A DNA stretch of 64,000 nt from Betaproteobacteria bacterium (GTDB lineage Bacteria > Pseudomonadota > Gammaproteobacteria > Burkholderiales > Usitatibacteraceae), in assembly GCA_016711875.1 (NCBI GenBank), contig JADJSD010000001.1, positions 62,001 to 126,000 of the forward strand, read 5' to 3'. The notes beneath the pieces are model-generated. The model was not told the DNA's origin and made no database searches. It worked only from the letters and a program-made list of their open reading frames with translations. The translations under genes and the position numbers were made by a program. Positions 27,536 through 35,753 of the stretch are shown piece by piece (the stretch's first letter is position 1; each line of letters opens with the position of its first letter).

Positions 27536-27688
27536 GGATTCACCGGATGTCGTGTCGGGGCGACGATTATCCCATCGACGCGCCGCACCCGTTCGCCCGC
27601 CCTGCCGCTCGTCGTGCCGGCACGACCGTTCGTTACCCCGGGCGCCCGGCGAGATTGCGCTGGCCGGGCCGTTTGGGGATCATTCCCC

Positions 27689-28780
27689 ATGGCCTCGACT
27701 CCCGCCGCGCCCAAGAAGCGCACGCTCTACGACATCCTCGGCGTCCCGAAGGACGCCGGCGCGATCGACATCGGCCTCGCCTACAAGTCCCGTCGCGCGG
27801 CGCTGCAGAACTCGCCCAACGCCGACCCCAACGAGATCAATCTCGTGCACGAGGCGTATCACGTCCTGTGCCTGCCGAACGAGCGCGCCGCCTACGACGC
27901 CAAGCTCCTCACCATGGCCGAGCGCGAAGCCGCCAAGGCCATGACCCACGCGGACCTCGCGATCGAGCCCGAGGAAGACGAGGTTCCCGCCTGGAAAAGG
28001 AAGCCGGTGCTCATCGGCCTGGGCATCGTCGTGGTCCTGCTCGCCTGGTTCGTCTTCAAGCCCGCCCCGAAGCCCGCGGCGCCCGCCCCGCGGGTGGTCG
28101 CCCAGCGCGAGCTCGCCCCCCCGTCCGAGGCCGCCAACCGCCAGATCGCCAACGCCGTTGCCACCCCCACCGTGGAGAAGAACGGCGAACAGCTCTTCGC
28201 GGAGCTCTCCCGCTCCACCGCACGCATCACCGTGCACGACGTCTCCGGCCGCACCGTGGGCCTGGGCAGCGGCGTCGTGGTGGGCACCGGGCAGGTCGTC
28301 ACCAACTGCCACGTGGCCACGGCCGGCGGCACCCTGTCGGTGAAAGTGGGCGGCGAGCAGTTCTCCGCCAGCGTGGAAGTGGCCGACGAGGAATACGACC
28401 TGTGCCGCCTGAGCGTGTCGGGCCTCACCGCGCCCGCCGTGCCGATCGGCAGCATCGAATCGCTCAAGACCGGCCAGAAGGTCTACGCCATCGGCGCGCC
28501 GCAGGGCCTCGAGCTCACGATCAGCGACGGCATCGTCTCGGCGTTCCGCGAGATGCCCCAGGGCCGCATCATCCAGACCACGGCGCCCATCTCGCCCGGC
28601 TCCTCCGGCGGGCCGCTCTTCGACGCTTACGGGCGCCTCGTGGGCATCATGACCTTCCAGCACCGCTCGGGGCAGAACCTCAACTTCGCGGTGCCGGCGG
28701 ACTGGATCGGCCAGGTGCGCTCGCGCGCGGCCACGAACCCGCTCACCGAGGCGATGGGGAAGGCCCTCTCGCAGAACTAG
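27689..28780 (+). CDS. Membrane-anchored trypsin-like protease with degenerate J-domain
   Basis: 363-residue protein with an unusual order of parts. Residues about 12-72 resemble a J-domain (LYDILGVP through ERAAYDAKL) but the HPD tripeptide needed to stimulate DnaK is absent. A single membrane helix lies at 106-123. The rest is a trypsin-like S1C domain with His208 (TNCHVA), Asp237 and Ser306 (PGSSGGP), so catalysis looks intact. The J-like part would be cytoplasmic and the protease periplasmic. The Crp/Fnr gene starts 2 nt downstream. No PDZ domain is seen, unlike DegP/DegS. Confidence 0.8.
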   Translation: MASTPAAPKKRTLYDILGVPKDAGAIDIGLAYKSRRAALQNSPNADPNEINLVHEAYHVLCLPNERAAYDAKLLTMAEREAAKAMTHADLAIEPEEDEVPAWKRKPVLIGLGIVVVLLAWFVFKPAPKPAAPAPRVVAQRELAPPSEAANRQIANAVATPTVEKNGEQLFAELSRSTARITVHDVSGRTVGLGSGVVVGTGQVVTNCHVATAGGTLSVKVGGEQFSASVEVADEEYDLCRLSVSGLTAPAVPIGSIESLKTGQKVYAIGAPQGLELTISDGIVSAFREMPQGRIIQTTAPISPGSSGGPLFDAYGRLVGIMTFQHRSGQNLNFAVPADWIGQVRSRAATNPLTEAMGKALSQN

Positions 28781-28782
28781 CC

Positions 28783-29457
28783 GTGCCGCTCACCGCCGCC
28801 GAAGCCCTCGCCAGCGCGAGGACGCGCTTTCCCGTCCTCGCCGGCCTGCCTCCCGACCTCGCCGCCCGCCTCGAGCGCGACGCGCGCGTCATGGAGGTGC
28901 CCGCGGGCGCGCGCCTCTTCGACGAGCGCACCCCCTGCGGCGCCTTTCCCTTCGTGATCCGGGGACGGGTGAAGGTGGCGAAGCTCGCGCCCTCGGGCCG
29001 GGAGATCGTCCTCTACCGCGTCGAGCCGGGGCAAAGCTGCCTCATCACCTCGAGCTGCCTGCTCGCACGCCGCGACTATTCGGCCACGGGTATCGCCGAG
29101 ACGGACGTCGCGCTCGTGGCGATGCCGCGGGAGCTCTTCGACGCGCTCATGGCCGGCTCGCCCGCCTTCCGCGACTACGTTCACTCGCTCTTCGCCGACC
29201 GCATCGGCGAGCTGATGGCCCTGGTGGAAGAAGTGGCCTTCCGCCGGCTCGACCAACGCCTCGCCGCGTTGCTCCTCGCCCGCGGGCCCGTCATCGCCGC
29301 GCGCCACCAGGACCTCGCCGAGGAACTGGGCAGCGTGCGCGAGATCGTGAGCCGCCTGCTGGGGGATTTCGAGGACCGCGGGCTGGTCACGCTCGGCCGG
29401 GGCCGGGTGGAACTGAAGGACCGGGCCGCCCTGGAAGCGCTCGCCGCCGGCCGGTAG
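28783..29457 (+). CDS. Crp/Fnr-family transcriptional regulator
   Basis: 224-residue regulator: N-terminal cyclic-nucleotide-fold domain (about 15-130), dimer helix, and a C-terminal winged helix with recognition residues SVREIVSR at 184-191. The Arg-Glu-x-x-x-Arg layout matches the CRP type, which reads TGTGA half-sites. There is no N-terminal Fe-S cysteine cluster. The GTG start lies 2 nt after the protease stop. A matching palindrome lies just past its stop codon and upstream of the DUF2892 gene, its likely target. Confidence 0.85.
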   Translation: MPLTAAEALASARTRFPVLAGLPPDLAARLERDARVMEVPAGARLFDERTPCGAFPFVIRGRVKVAKLAPSGREIVLYRVEPGQSCLITSSCLLARRDYSATGIAETDVALVAMPRELFDALMAGSPAFRDYVHSLFADRIGELMALVEEVAFRRLDQRLAALLLARGPVIAARHQDLAEELGSVREIVSRLLGDFEDRGLVTLGRGRVELKDRAALEALAAGR

Positions 29458-29463
29458 GTCTTG

Positions 29464-29479
29464 TGTAACCGCGGTCACA
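29464..29479. promoter_or_regulatory. CRP-type palindrome upstream of the DUF2892 gene
   Basis: TGTAACCGCGGTCACA is a near-perfect palindrome (TGTAA-N6-TCACA). It starts 7 nt after the regulator stop and lies 66 nt before the DUF2892 start. The half-site agrees with what the Arg-Glu recognition helix of the upstream regulator should bind. Confidence 0.6.
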
Positions 29480-29544
29480 TACGGGGGTCCGCGCCTTCCG
29501 TAGCCTTCGGGGTGTCCCTTCCACGAACCCTCAAGGAGAACCCC

Positions 29545-29742
29545 ATGAAGACCAACGTCGGCGGCATCGACAAGATCCTTCGCATCACGGCAGGCCTCGG
29601 CCTGCTCGCCTTCGCCCTCCTTTCCGATTCGCCCGCGCGCTGGTGGGGTCTCATCGGACTGGTGCCCCTGGGCACGGGCCTCATGGGCTTCTGCCCCCTG
29701 TACCCCATGCTGGGCCTGAGCACCTGCCCGGTGAAGCGATAG
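29545..29742 (+). CDS. DUF2892 small membrane protein
   Basis: 65-residue inner-membrane protein with two hydrophobic helices and the family start NVGGIDKILRI. A strong ribosome site AAGGAGAA precedes ATG 29545. The family (YgaP-like membrane domain) often travels with rhodanese or stress regulators; function is unproven. It is probably controlled by the adjacent Crp/Fnr protein. Confidence 0.85.
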   Translation: MKTNVGGIDKILRITAGLGLLAFALLSDSPARWWGLIGLVPLGTGLMGFCPLYPMLGLSTCPVKR

Positions 29743-29846
29743 CCCGGGGGCTTTTCCGGCTCAAGCCGGCCGACGCGCCGGCCGTAAAAGGGTTACCCGC
29801 TATCATGGCGATCGCGGGCTTTCTCTTTCCCATGCCCGGAAAAGCC

Positions 29847-30548
29847 ATGAAAAACAAGATCCTCCTCACCGCCCTCCTCGCCCTTTCACTGCCCGCCCTC
29901 GCCGGGCGCCCCCTCAGCACCGAAGACGCCAATTCCCTCGACGACGGCCAGTGCCAGCTCGAGGCCTGGGCCAACCGCACGCGCGCGAACGCGACCGAGA
30001 CGTTCGCCGTCCCGGCCTGCGCGTTCCTCTCCGTCGAGGCGCAACTGGGCACCGGCTGGGTGCACGAGAACGGCGAGACGAAGCTTGCCACGCAGTTCTT
30101 CCAGGTGAAGCACGCCTTCAGGAAGGTCGACGACGGCGCCTGGGGCATCGCGCTCGTGGCCGGCATCGCCCGCAACCGCACCCGCGAGACCTACGGCAAC
30201 TGGGGCGACCCGTACTTCATCGTGCCCTTCAGCTTCGGCGTCGGCGAGGACAAGGACACGCGGGCCGTGGTGCACCTGAACCTGGGCACGACCCGCAATC
30301 GCGAGGAAGGCCGCAATCTCACGCTCTGGGGCGTCGCGGCGGAAAAGCCGGTCACCGAGCGCCTCACGCTGGTGGGCGAGGTCTACGGCGAGAACACCCG
30401 CAACCCGTTCTACCGCGCGGGCGGCCGCTTCACGGTCATTCCGGACATGCTCGACGTCGACCTCACCTACGTGGGGCGCTCAGGCGGTGCGAAGGAAGAC
30501 CGCCTCTGGTCCGTGGGCTTCCACCTGGAAGGCGACGTCTTCAAGTAA
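29847..30548 (+). CDS. Outer-membrane beta-barrel-like protein, unknown function
   Basis: 233-residue secreted protein; the signal peptide ends near PALA-G (about residue 20). The mature part alternates hydrophobic and polar residues in strands (GAWGIALVAGIARNRT, LTLVGEVYGENTR) and ends WSVGFHLEGDVFK, with a terminal-Phe barrel-like look. No family could be named. ATG 29847 is chosen because the signal peptide begins there. Confidence 0.55.
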   Translation: MKNKILLTALLALSLPALAGRPLSTEDANSLDDGQCQLEAWANRTRANATETFAVPACAFLSVEAQLGTGWVHENGETKLATQFFQVKHAFRKVDDGAWGIALVAGIARNRTRETYGNWGDPYFIVPFSFGVGEDKDTRAVVHLNLGTTRNREEGRNLTLWGVAAEKPVTERLTLVGEVYGENTRNPFYRAGGRFTVIPDMLDVDLTYVGRSGGAKEDRLWSVGFHLEGDVFK

Positions 30549-30679
30549 CCCGGCCGGGGGCCGCGCTTCGCGCCCGCCCACCGCCGACGGCGCGTTCCCC
30601 GCGCCGTCCGTCGCAGGAGCGCCCGTTCGCTCGCGGTCCGCTGCTACCATCCGCCCCGTTCCCCCTGAACGAGGGCGTC

Positions 30680-31504
30680 ATGCTCCAAGCGATCGACCTG
30701 CACAAATCCTACGGCGACAAGGTTGCCGTCGCCGGCATTTCCCTCGAGGCGCGGCCGGGCGAGATCCTGGGCCTGCTGGGTCCCAACGGCGCCGGCAAGT
30801 CCACGACCGTCGCCATGATCTGCGGCATCGCGCGGCCCGACCGCGGCACCGTGAGCCTCGCCGGCGAACGGCTCGAGGGCGACGAAAGCCCCTTGAAGCA
30901 GCGCCTGGGACTCGTCCCGCAGGACATCTCGCTGTTCGAGGAACTGCCCGCGCTCGAGAACCTGCGCCTCTTCGGACGGCTCTACGGCCTCGACGGCACC
31001 CTGCTGGCCGAGCGCTGCACGGCGGCGCTCACGCTGGTGGGCCTCGCCGGCGAGGCGAAGGCGAAGCCCTCCACGTTCAGCGGCGGCATGAAGCGGCGCC
31101 TCAACATCGCCTGCGCCCTGGTGCACGACCCCGACGTGCTCGTCCTCGACGAACCCACGGTGGGCGTGGACCCGCAGAGCCGCAATGCCATCTTCGGGAA
31201 CTTGGAGACGCTGCGCGCGCGCGGCAAGGCCCTCGTCTACACGACGCACTACATGGAGGAAGTCGAGCGGCTCTGCGACCGCATCGTGATCGTCGACCAC
31301 GGCAAGGTGATCGCTTCCGACACGAAGGCCAACCTGCACCGCCTGCTGCCCGCCACCGCGAAGCGGCGCGTGGAAATCGAGGGGGAGATCGACGACGCCC
31401 TGCTCGCGAGGCTCGCCTCGATGGGGCTTGCCGTGCGCGGGGAGACGGGCGCCTCGCTCGAGAGCGTGTTCCTGCACCTCACCGGCCGTGAACTGAGGGA
31501 CTGA
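30680..31504 (+). CDS. ABC transporter ATP-binding protein (ABC-2 type export)
   Basis: 274-residue ATPase with Walker A GPNGAGKST at 34-42, Q-loop (VPQDISLFEELP), signature FSGGMKRRL, and Walker B LVLDEPTVGVD with H-loop TTHYMEEVE. The C-terminal extension resembles CcmA/NatA-type exporters. The permease gene follows 2 nt later. Substrate is unknown; lipid, antibiotic or sodium export are family options. Confidence 0.9.
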   Translation: MLQAIDLHKSYGDKVAVAGISLEARPGEILGLLGPNGAGKSTTVAMICGIARPDRGTVSLAGERLEGDESPLKQRLGLVPQDISLFEELPALENLRLFGRLYGLDGTLLAERCTAALTLVGLAGEAKAKPSTFSGGMKRRLNIACALVHDPDVLVLDEPTVGVDPQSRNAIFGNLETLRARGKALVYTTHYMEEVERLCDRIVIVDHGKVIASDTKANLHRLLPATAKRRVEIEGEIDDALLARLASMGLAVRGETGASLESVFLHLTGRELRD

Positions 31505-31506
31505 CC

Positions 31507-32802
31507 ATGAAGCCGATCCTCGCCCTCGCCCGCACCGACATCGTCCTGTACCTGGGCAACCGCAAGGCGCTCCTCGTCTCGCTCGTCGCGCCCATCCTCA
31601 TCGCCGCGTTCTTCGGCTCCGTGCTGGGCGGCGCGCCGAAGAAGGCGATCCGGATTCCCATCGCCGTCACCGACCTGGACGGGAGCGCCGTGTCGAAGAA
31701 GATCGTGGCCGCCATCGCGGCGGATGCGACCTTCGAGGTGCAATCGCCCGGCGATGAAGCGGCCCGGGACCTCGTGCGCCGGGGCAAGATCCGCGCGGCC
31801 GTGGTGCTGCCCAAGGGCTTCGGCGACGAGGCGGCCAAGGCCCTCTTCCGCCGCGATGCGCGCAAGCCCGAGGTCACGGTGCACTACGACCCCTCGCAAT
31901 CGACCACGCTCGCGCTCGTGAAGGGCCTGCTCGCGCAGCATGCGATGCAGGCCGTCGCGCAATCGGCGTTCAGCCCCACGGAGGGACGCAAGTTCATCGC
32001 GGACTCGCGTCGCGACGTCGAGAGCGCCGCCACGATGAAGCCGGAGTCGAAGCAGGATCTCCTCGCGCTCTTCGATTCCCTCGACCGCATCCAGGCACGC
32101 GCGAAGGCCGAGCCCGCGTCCGGGCAGGCCGGCGGCGGATTCGGCGGCTTCCAGATGCCCTTCGCGACGAAGGAAATCGAAGTCACCTCCGGCGAGCGGC
32201 GCAAGTACAACGCCTACGCCCATTCGTTCGCGGGCATGGGCGTGCAGTTCGTGCTCTTCATGGGGGTCGAGCTCGGCATGGGGCTGCTCCTCATGCGCCG
32301 GCAAGGCATCTGGAAGCGCCTTCGCGCCGCGCCGATCACCCGCTCGATGCTGCTGTCGAGCCGCATCGTCTCGGGCACCGTCATCGCGGTCGCGCTGATG
32401 ATCGGCATCTACGCCGCCGGGATCGCCGCCTTCGACGTGCGCATCGAGGGCAGCGTCACGGGCTTCATCGGCGTGCTCGTGGCTTTCGGCATGCTCACCG
32501 CGACCTTCGGGCTGCTCATCGCGGCGCTGGGCGGCTCGCCCGAGGCCACGCGCGGCATTGCCATCGTCGCCACGCTGCTCATGGTGATGCTGGGCGGCGC
32601 CTGGGTGCCGACCTTCGTCTTCCCCGACTGGCTGCAGACGGCCACGCTCGCGATGCCCACGCGCTGGGCCATCGACGGGCTCGCCGCGATGACATGGCGC
32701 GGGCTCGGGATCGAGGAGGCGCTCGCGCCCATCGGCGTGATGCTCGCGTTCAGCGTCGCGTTCGGGCTCCTCGCGCTCGCGCGCTTCCGCTGGGAGGAAT
32801 GA
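31507..32802 (+). CDS. ABC-2 type permease
   Basis: 431-residue inner-membrane protein: one N-terminal membrane helix, a large extracytoplasmic domain (about 40-240) and five or six C-terminal helices, the layout of ABC-2 permeases such as YhhJ. A single membrane subunit implies a homodimer paired with the ATPase upstream. Confidence 0.85.
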   Translation: MKPILALARTDIVLYLGNRKALLVSLVAPILIAAFFGSVLGGAPKKAIRIPIAVTDLDGSAVSKKIVAAIAADATFEVQSPGDEAARDLVRRGKIRAAVVLPKGFGDEAAKALFRRDARKPEVTVHYDPSQSTTLALVKGLLAQHAMQAVAQSAFSPTEGRKFIADSRRDVESAATMKPESKQDLLALFDSLDRIQARAKAEPASGQAGGGFGGFQMPFATKEIEVTSGERRKYNAYAHSFAGMGVQFVLFMGVELGMGLLLMRRQGIWKRLRAAPITRSMLLSSRIVSGTVIAVALMIGIYAAGIAAFDVRIEGSVTGFIGVLVAFGMLTATFGLLIAALGGSPEATRGIAIVATLLMVMLGGAWVPTFVFPDWLQTATLAMPTRWAIDGLAAMTWRGLGIEEALAPIGVMLAFSVAFGLLALARFRWEE

Positions 32803-32825
32803 ACGGGGCAAGGCAGAATGGGCGC

Positions 32826-33626
32826 ATGAGAAACGTTTCGTGCGCCCTCCTGCTGGCTGCGACGCTCCTGGCCGGCTGCGGGAAGAAGAACGCCGCCGTC
32901 CTGCCGGACACGTGGGAAGTCTCCCTCGCGCGGGCCGGCGAGGCCTGGATCGCGAAGGACATGCCCCGCACCTGGTCGCTCTGCGAGAACGCCTTCGCGA
33001 TCGCCTCGAAGGCGAAGTCGCTCGCCCCGTCGCTCACGGCCCTCGACTGCCTGGGGGAGGTGGCGGTGAAGCAAGGCGATGCCCGCAAGGCGCTGCCCTT
33101 CTACGGCAAGTTCCTCGCCGACCACGGCAAGGCCCTGGAAACGCACACCGCGCGCTTTCGCGTGCGCAACAACCACGCGGTGCTGCTTTTCGAGAGCGGC
33201 AAGACGGACGAGGCCGTCGCGCAGCTGCGCGAGACCGTGGCCGACGCGGAATCGGGAACGATCAACTACCCCGTCTTCCTCACCCTGGTGCGCAATCTCG
33301 CCCTCGCCTGGTACGGCGCCGCGAGCAGCGCCGAGGCGAAAGCGTGGGTGAACGAGACCGGCGCCTGGCTGGAGGAAAAGCTCGCGCCCGACCCGGCCCT
33401 GCGCATCGCCGCCCACCGCGGCAGCACGAAGGCGCTGGAGGCCCTCATCGCCATCGGGGAGCGGCAGGCCCACGAAGCGACGCCCCGGTGGCGCCAGATC
33501 GTGGAGGTGACGCGGGGCAAGGAGGAGGATCTCGAGAAGCACGACCCCACCTGGCGGCGCCTTTGCGAGACGACCAAGCTGGGCGAGATCGGGTTCGTGG
33601 CCTGCATCCGGGAGCTTTCCTCCTGA
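32826..33626 (+). CDS. Lipoprotein with TPR-like helices
   Basis: 266-residue predicted lipoprotein (lipobox LLAG-C, Cys18) with helical repeat character, for example PFYGKFLADHGKALETHTARF. A CAGAAT box ends 6 nt before ATG 32826, suggesting its own, possibly leaderless, transcript although it lies only 23 nt after the permease. Function unknown; it may be a scaffold for the export system. Confidence 0.6.
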   Translation: MRNVSCALLLAATLLAGCGKKNAAVLPDTWEVSLARAGEAWIAKDMPRTWSLCENAFAIASKAKSLAPSLTALDCLGEVAVKQGDARKALPFYGKFLADHGKALETHTARFRVRNNHAVLLFESGKTDEAVAQLRETVADAESGTINYPVFLTLVRNLALAWYGAASSAEAKAWVNETGAWLEEKLAPDPALRIAAHRGSTKALEALIAIGERQAHEATPRWRQIVEVTRGKEEDLEKHDPTWRRLCETTKLGEIGFVACIRELSS

Positions 33627-33679
33627 CGTTTGACGAAACCGGCCTCGCCCCGGGCCGGCGAAGGGCAGAATGGGCGCCC

Positions 33680-34480
33680 ATGAAGATCCTATTCGCACTG
33701 CCCGCTTTCCTCCTCGCGCCCGCCCTCGCGCTGGCGATGCCCCCGGCCGCGCCGGATCCCGCCAAGGGCAACCCGCACGCCACGCCGCCCTCGCCGTGGA
33801 CGGACCTTTCCGAATATTCGATTTCCCTCAAGGTGCCACCCAAGGGCGCCACCGGGCAGTGGAAGATCCGCACCTTCGACGACCCGTCGGACGTCTCGAT
33901 CGAACTGGATACGCCCGCGGCCAAGGGCCGCACGCAGGGCACGTTGCTGCTCGTGGGCGGCCAGGGCATCGCCTTCCGGGGCTTCGCGCCCGAGGCCGGC
34001 TTCGAGATCGACCCGCTCGACACGGCCATCGTGAACCTCAAGCTGCTCACGAACCTGCTCACGCGGATCGCGCCCGAGGGGCCGGACGCCGTGAAGGCCG
34101 TCACGCCCGTGAAGCTGGGCGACGACAAGCAGGCGCTCGTCGCCTACACGCGCAGCATCAACATGCAGTTCAACGCGCCGTGGTCCGTGACGGGCCAGGT
34201 GAAGCGCGTCGACGCGAAATCCGTCAGCTACGACCTCACCATCGAGGCGCCCGGCGCCAAGGCCGGCGAGCGGCTCAAGTGGCAATTGAAGGGCACGGCG
34301 GGCGGCGCGGCGCGCGGCAAGGCGCTCGAGGACGCGATGCCGCTCGCGGGCTGGACGGCTTATCGGCTCGCCCCGCCGGCCTCGAAGACCGGGCACACGA
34401 CGCTCTCCTTCGGCACGCAGAAGCTCGCGGGCCCCTACGCGACGATGAAGGACCTGCGCGCGGCCCTCGCGAAGCCCTAG
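33680..34480 (+). CDS. Secreted protein of unknown function
   Basis: 266-residue protein with a cleavable signal peptide (about 1-19, ALALA) and a beta-rich mature domain (EYSISLKVPP, GQWKIRTFDD, VSIELDTPA). I could not place it in a family. A CAGAAT box lies 8 nt before the ATG. Its stop codon overlaps the stop of the convergent cytochrome gene in a shared CTAG. Confidence 0.55.
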   Translation: MKILFALPAFLLAPALALAMPPAAPDPAKGNPHATPPSPWTDLSEYSISLKVPPKGATGQWKIRTFDDPSDVSIELDTPAAKGRTQGTLLLVGGQGIAFRGFAPEAGFEIDPLDTAIVNLKLLTNLLTRIAPEGPDAVKAVTPVKLGDDKQALVAYTRSINMQFNAPWSVTGQVKRVDAKSVSYDLTIEAPGAKAGERLKWQLKGTAGGAARGKALEDAMPLAGWTAYRLAPPASKTGHTTLSFGTQKLAGPYATMKDLRAALAKP

Positions 34481-34845
34481 ACGCGCGTCTTCAGGTAGGC
34501 GACCAGGTCGGCCCGCAGCTGCGGGTTGCGGATCTTGAGGCCCATGAGGTTGCCCGGCACGAGCACGTCCGGGTTCTCGAGCCACTTGTCCAGGTTCTCC
34601 TCCGTCCACGACAGGCCGGAGGCCTTGAGCGCATCCGAATAGTCGAAGCCCGGGACCGTGCCCGCCTTGCGGCCGACGATGCCCACGTAGGGCGGGCCCA
34701 TGCCTTCCTTCACGTGGCACTTGATGCAGCGGCGCTCGAAGTAATCCTTGCCGCGCGCCGGATCGCCCGCGACGGGCGACTGGGCGAGCGCGACCGGGGC
34801 GAGAAGCGCGGCGAACGCGAGGGACAGCAGGCGAAGGCGGGGCAT
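34477..34845 (-). CDS. Class I cytochrome c, tandem paralog 1
   Basis: 122-residue periplasmic monohaem cytochrome with a signal peptide (cut near residue 22, ALAQ). Haem is bound by CIKCH (Cys40, Cys43, His44); the distal ligand is Met101 in PGNLMG. It closely resembles the two genes upstream, with the same GxxxGP PY-G block and C-terminal YLKTRV. It probably carries electrons in the periplasm. Confidence 0.9.
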   Translation of the reverse strand: MPRLRLLSLAFAALLAPVALAQSPVAGDPARGKDYFERRCIKCHVKEGMGPPYVGIVGRKAGTVPGFDYSDALKASGLSWTEENLDKWLENPDVLVPGNLMGLKIRNPQLRADLVAYLKTRV

Positions 34846-34878
34846 GGCGGGCTCCTCGGGGTGGGCGAGGCGCCATTG

Positions 34879-34900
34879 TTCCCGTTCGCGGGAAATTTTT
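34879..34900 (+). terminator. Candidate intrinsic terminator on the plus strand
   Basis: TTCCCG-TTCG-CGGGAA followed by ATTTTT is a compact stem with a UUCG tetraloop and T-tract reading on the plus strand. It lies in the leader of the minus-strand cytochrome gene, about 400 nt beyond the convergent plus-strand gene ending at 34480, so it may stop read-through from that gene. Confidence 0.5.
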
Positions 34901-34931
34901 CCACCCCCCCCTTGCCGCCGGGGGCGCCCTC

Positions 34932-35309
34932 TCAGTTGCGCGTGGCGAGGTAGGCGATGATGTCCGCGCGGTCCTGCGGATCGCGCACGCGATAGCCCAT
35001 CAGGTTGCCGGGCACGAAGGCGTCGGGGTTGGCGAGCCACTTGTCGAGCGTCGCCGGGCCCCAGTCCACCTTGGCGTTCTGGAGGGCCTCCGAATAGTCG
35101 AAGCCCTTCACCGTGCCGGCGCGCCGGCCGAAAAGCCCGCTGTAGGGCGGGCCCATCGTCGAATCCTCGTGGCACTTGGTGCAGCGGCGGTCGAATTGCG
35201 ACTTGCCGCGCACCGGGTCGCCGACGAGGGGTGACTGGGCGAGAACGATCGTGGCGAGGGACAGGGCGACCGCGGCGAGCGGCAGGCCGATGCGTTTGCG
35301 GGAGTTCAT
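34932..35309 (-). CDS. Class I cytochrome c, tandem paralog 2
   Basis: 125-residue monohaem cytochrome with a signal peptide (to about residue 24). Haem site CTKCH at Cys43, Cys46, His47; Met104 in PGNLMG is the predicted axial ligand. Strong similarity to its neighbours on both sides shows local gene duplication. ATG 35309 has AGGAGG-like sequence upstream. Confidence 0.9.
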   Translation of the reverse strand: MNSRKRIGLPLAAVALSLATIVLAQSPLVGDPVRGKSQFDRRCTKCHEDSTMGPPYSGLFGRRAGTVKGFDYSEALQNAKVDWGPATLDKWLANPDAFVPGNLMGYRVRDPQDRADIIAYLATRN

Positions 35310-35386
35310 GGGCACCTCCTGGGAAGAGTGTGTCCCGCAAATGCCCCCGGGGGCTTGCGGCAACGCAAAAAGGCGCCGCCTGCCGG

Positions 35387-35743
35387 TCATTCCCGGATCT
35401 TGAGGTACGCGATGATGTCCGCCCGGTCGGCGGCGTTGCGGGTCTTGAAACCCATGCGATTGCCCGGGATGAACTTGTCCGGGTTCTCGATCCACTTGTC
35501 GAGGGTCTCCTCCGTCCAGGTGACGTTGGAGCCTTCCAGCGCTTCCGTGTAGACGAAGCCCGGCACGCGGCCGGCGCCCTGCCCGAAGATCTTCTTGTAC
35601 GGCGGGCCCATGGCCGAGCGCTCGTGGCAGGTGCCGCACCGCTGGTCCCAGAGCTTCTTGCCGCGGGCGGCGTCGCCGGCGGCCGCGGCGGCGACCGGCG
35701 CGAAAAGGGCCACGGTGACGAGCGCGGGAAGGAAGCGGTTCAT
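35387..35743 (-). CDS. Class I cytochrome c, tandem paralog 3
   Basis: 118-residue monohaem cytochrome with a signal peptide ending near AAAA (about residue 22). Haem site CGTCH at Cys36, Cys39, His40; Met97 in PGNRMG. It is the first of three tandem copies and starts 10 nt after the hydrolase gene, which could place all in one transcript. Confidence 0.9.
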   Translation of the reverse strand: MNRFLPALVTVALFAPVAAAAAGDAARGKKLWDQRCGTCHERSAMGPPYKKIFGQGAGRVPGFVYTEALEGSNVTWTEETLDKWIENPDKFIPGNRMGFKTRNAADRADIIAYLKIRE

Positions 35744-35753
35744 GCGCACCAGC

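Noticed and set aside
27547..28782. N-terminal extension of the Crp/Fnr frame through the protease gene
   Set aside because: The regulator fold starts at GTG 28783; the upstream frame is low-complexity Arg/Gly-rich shadow sequence.
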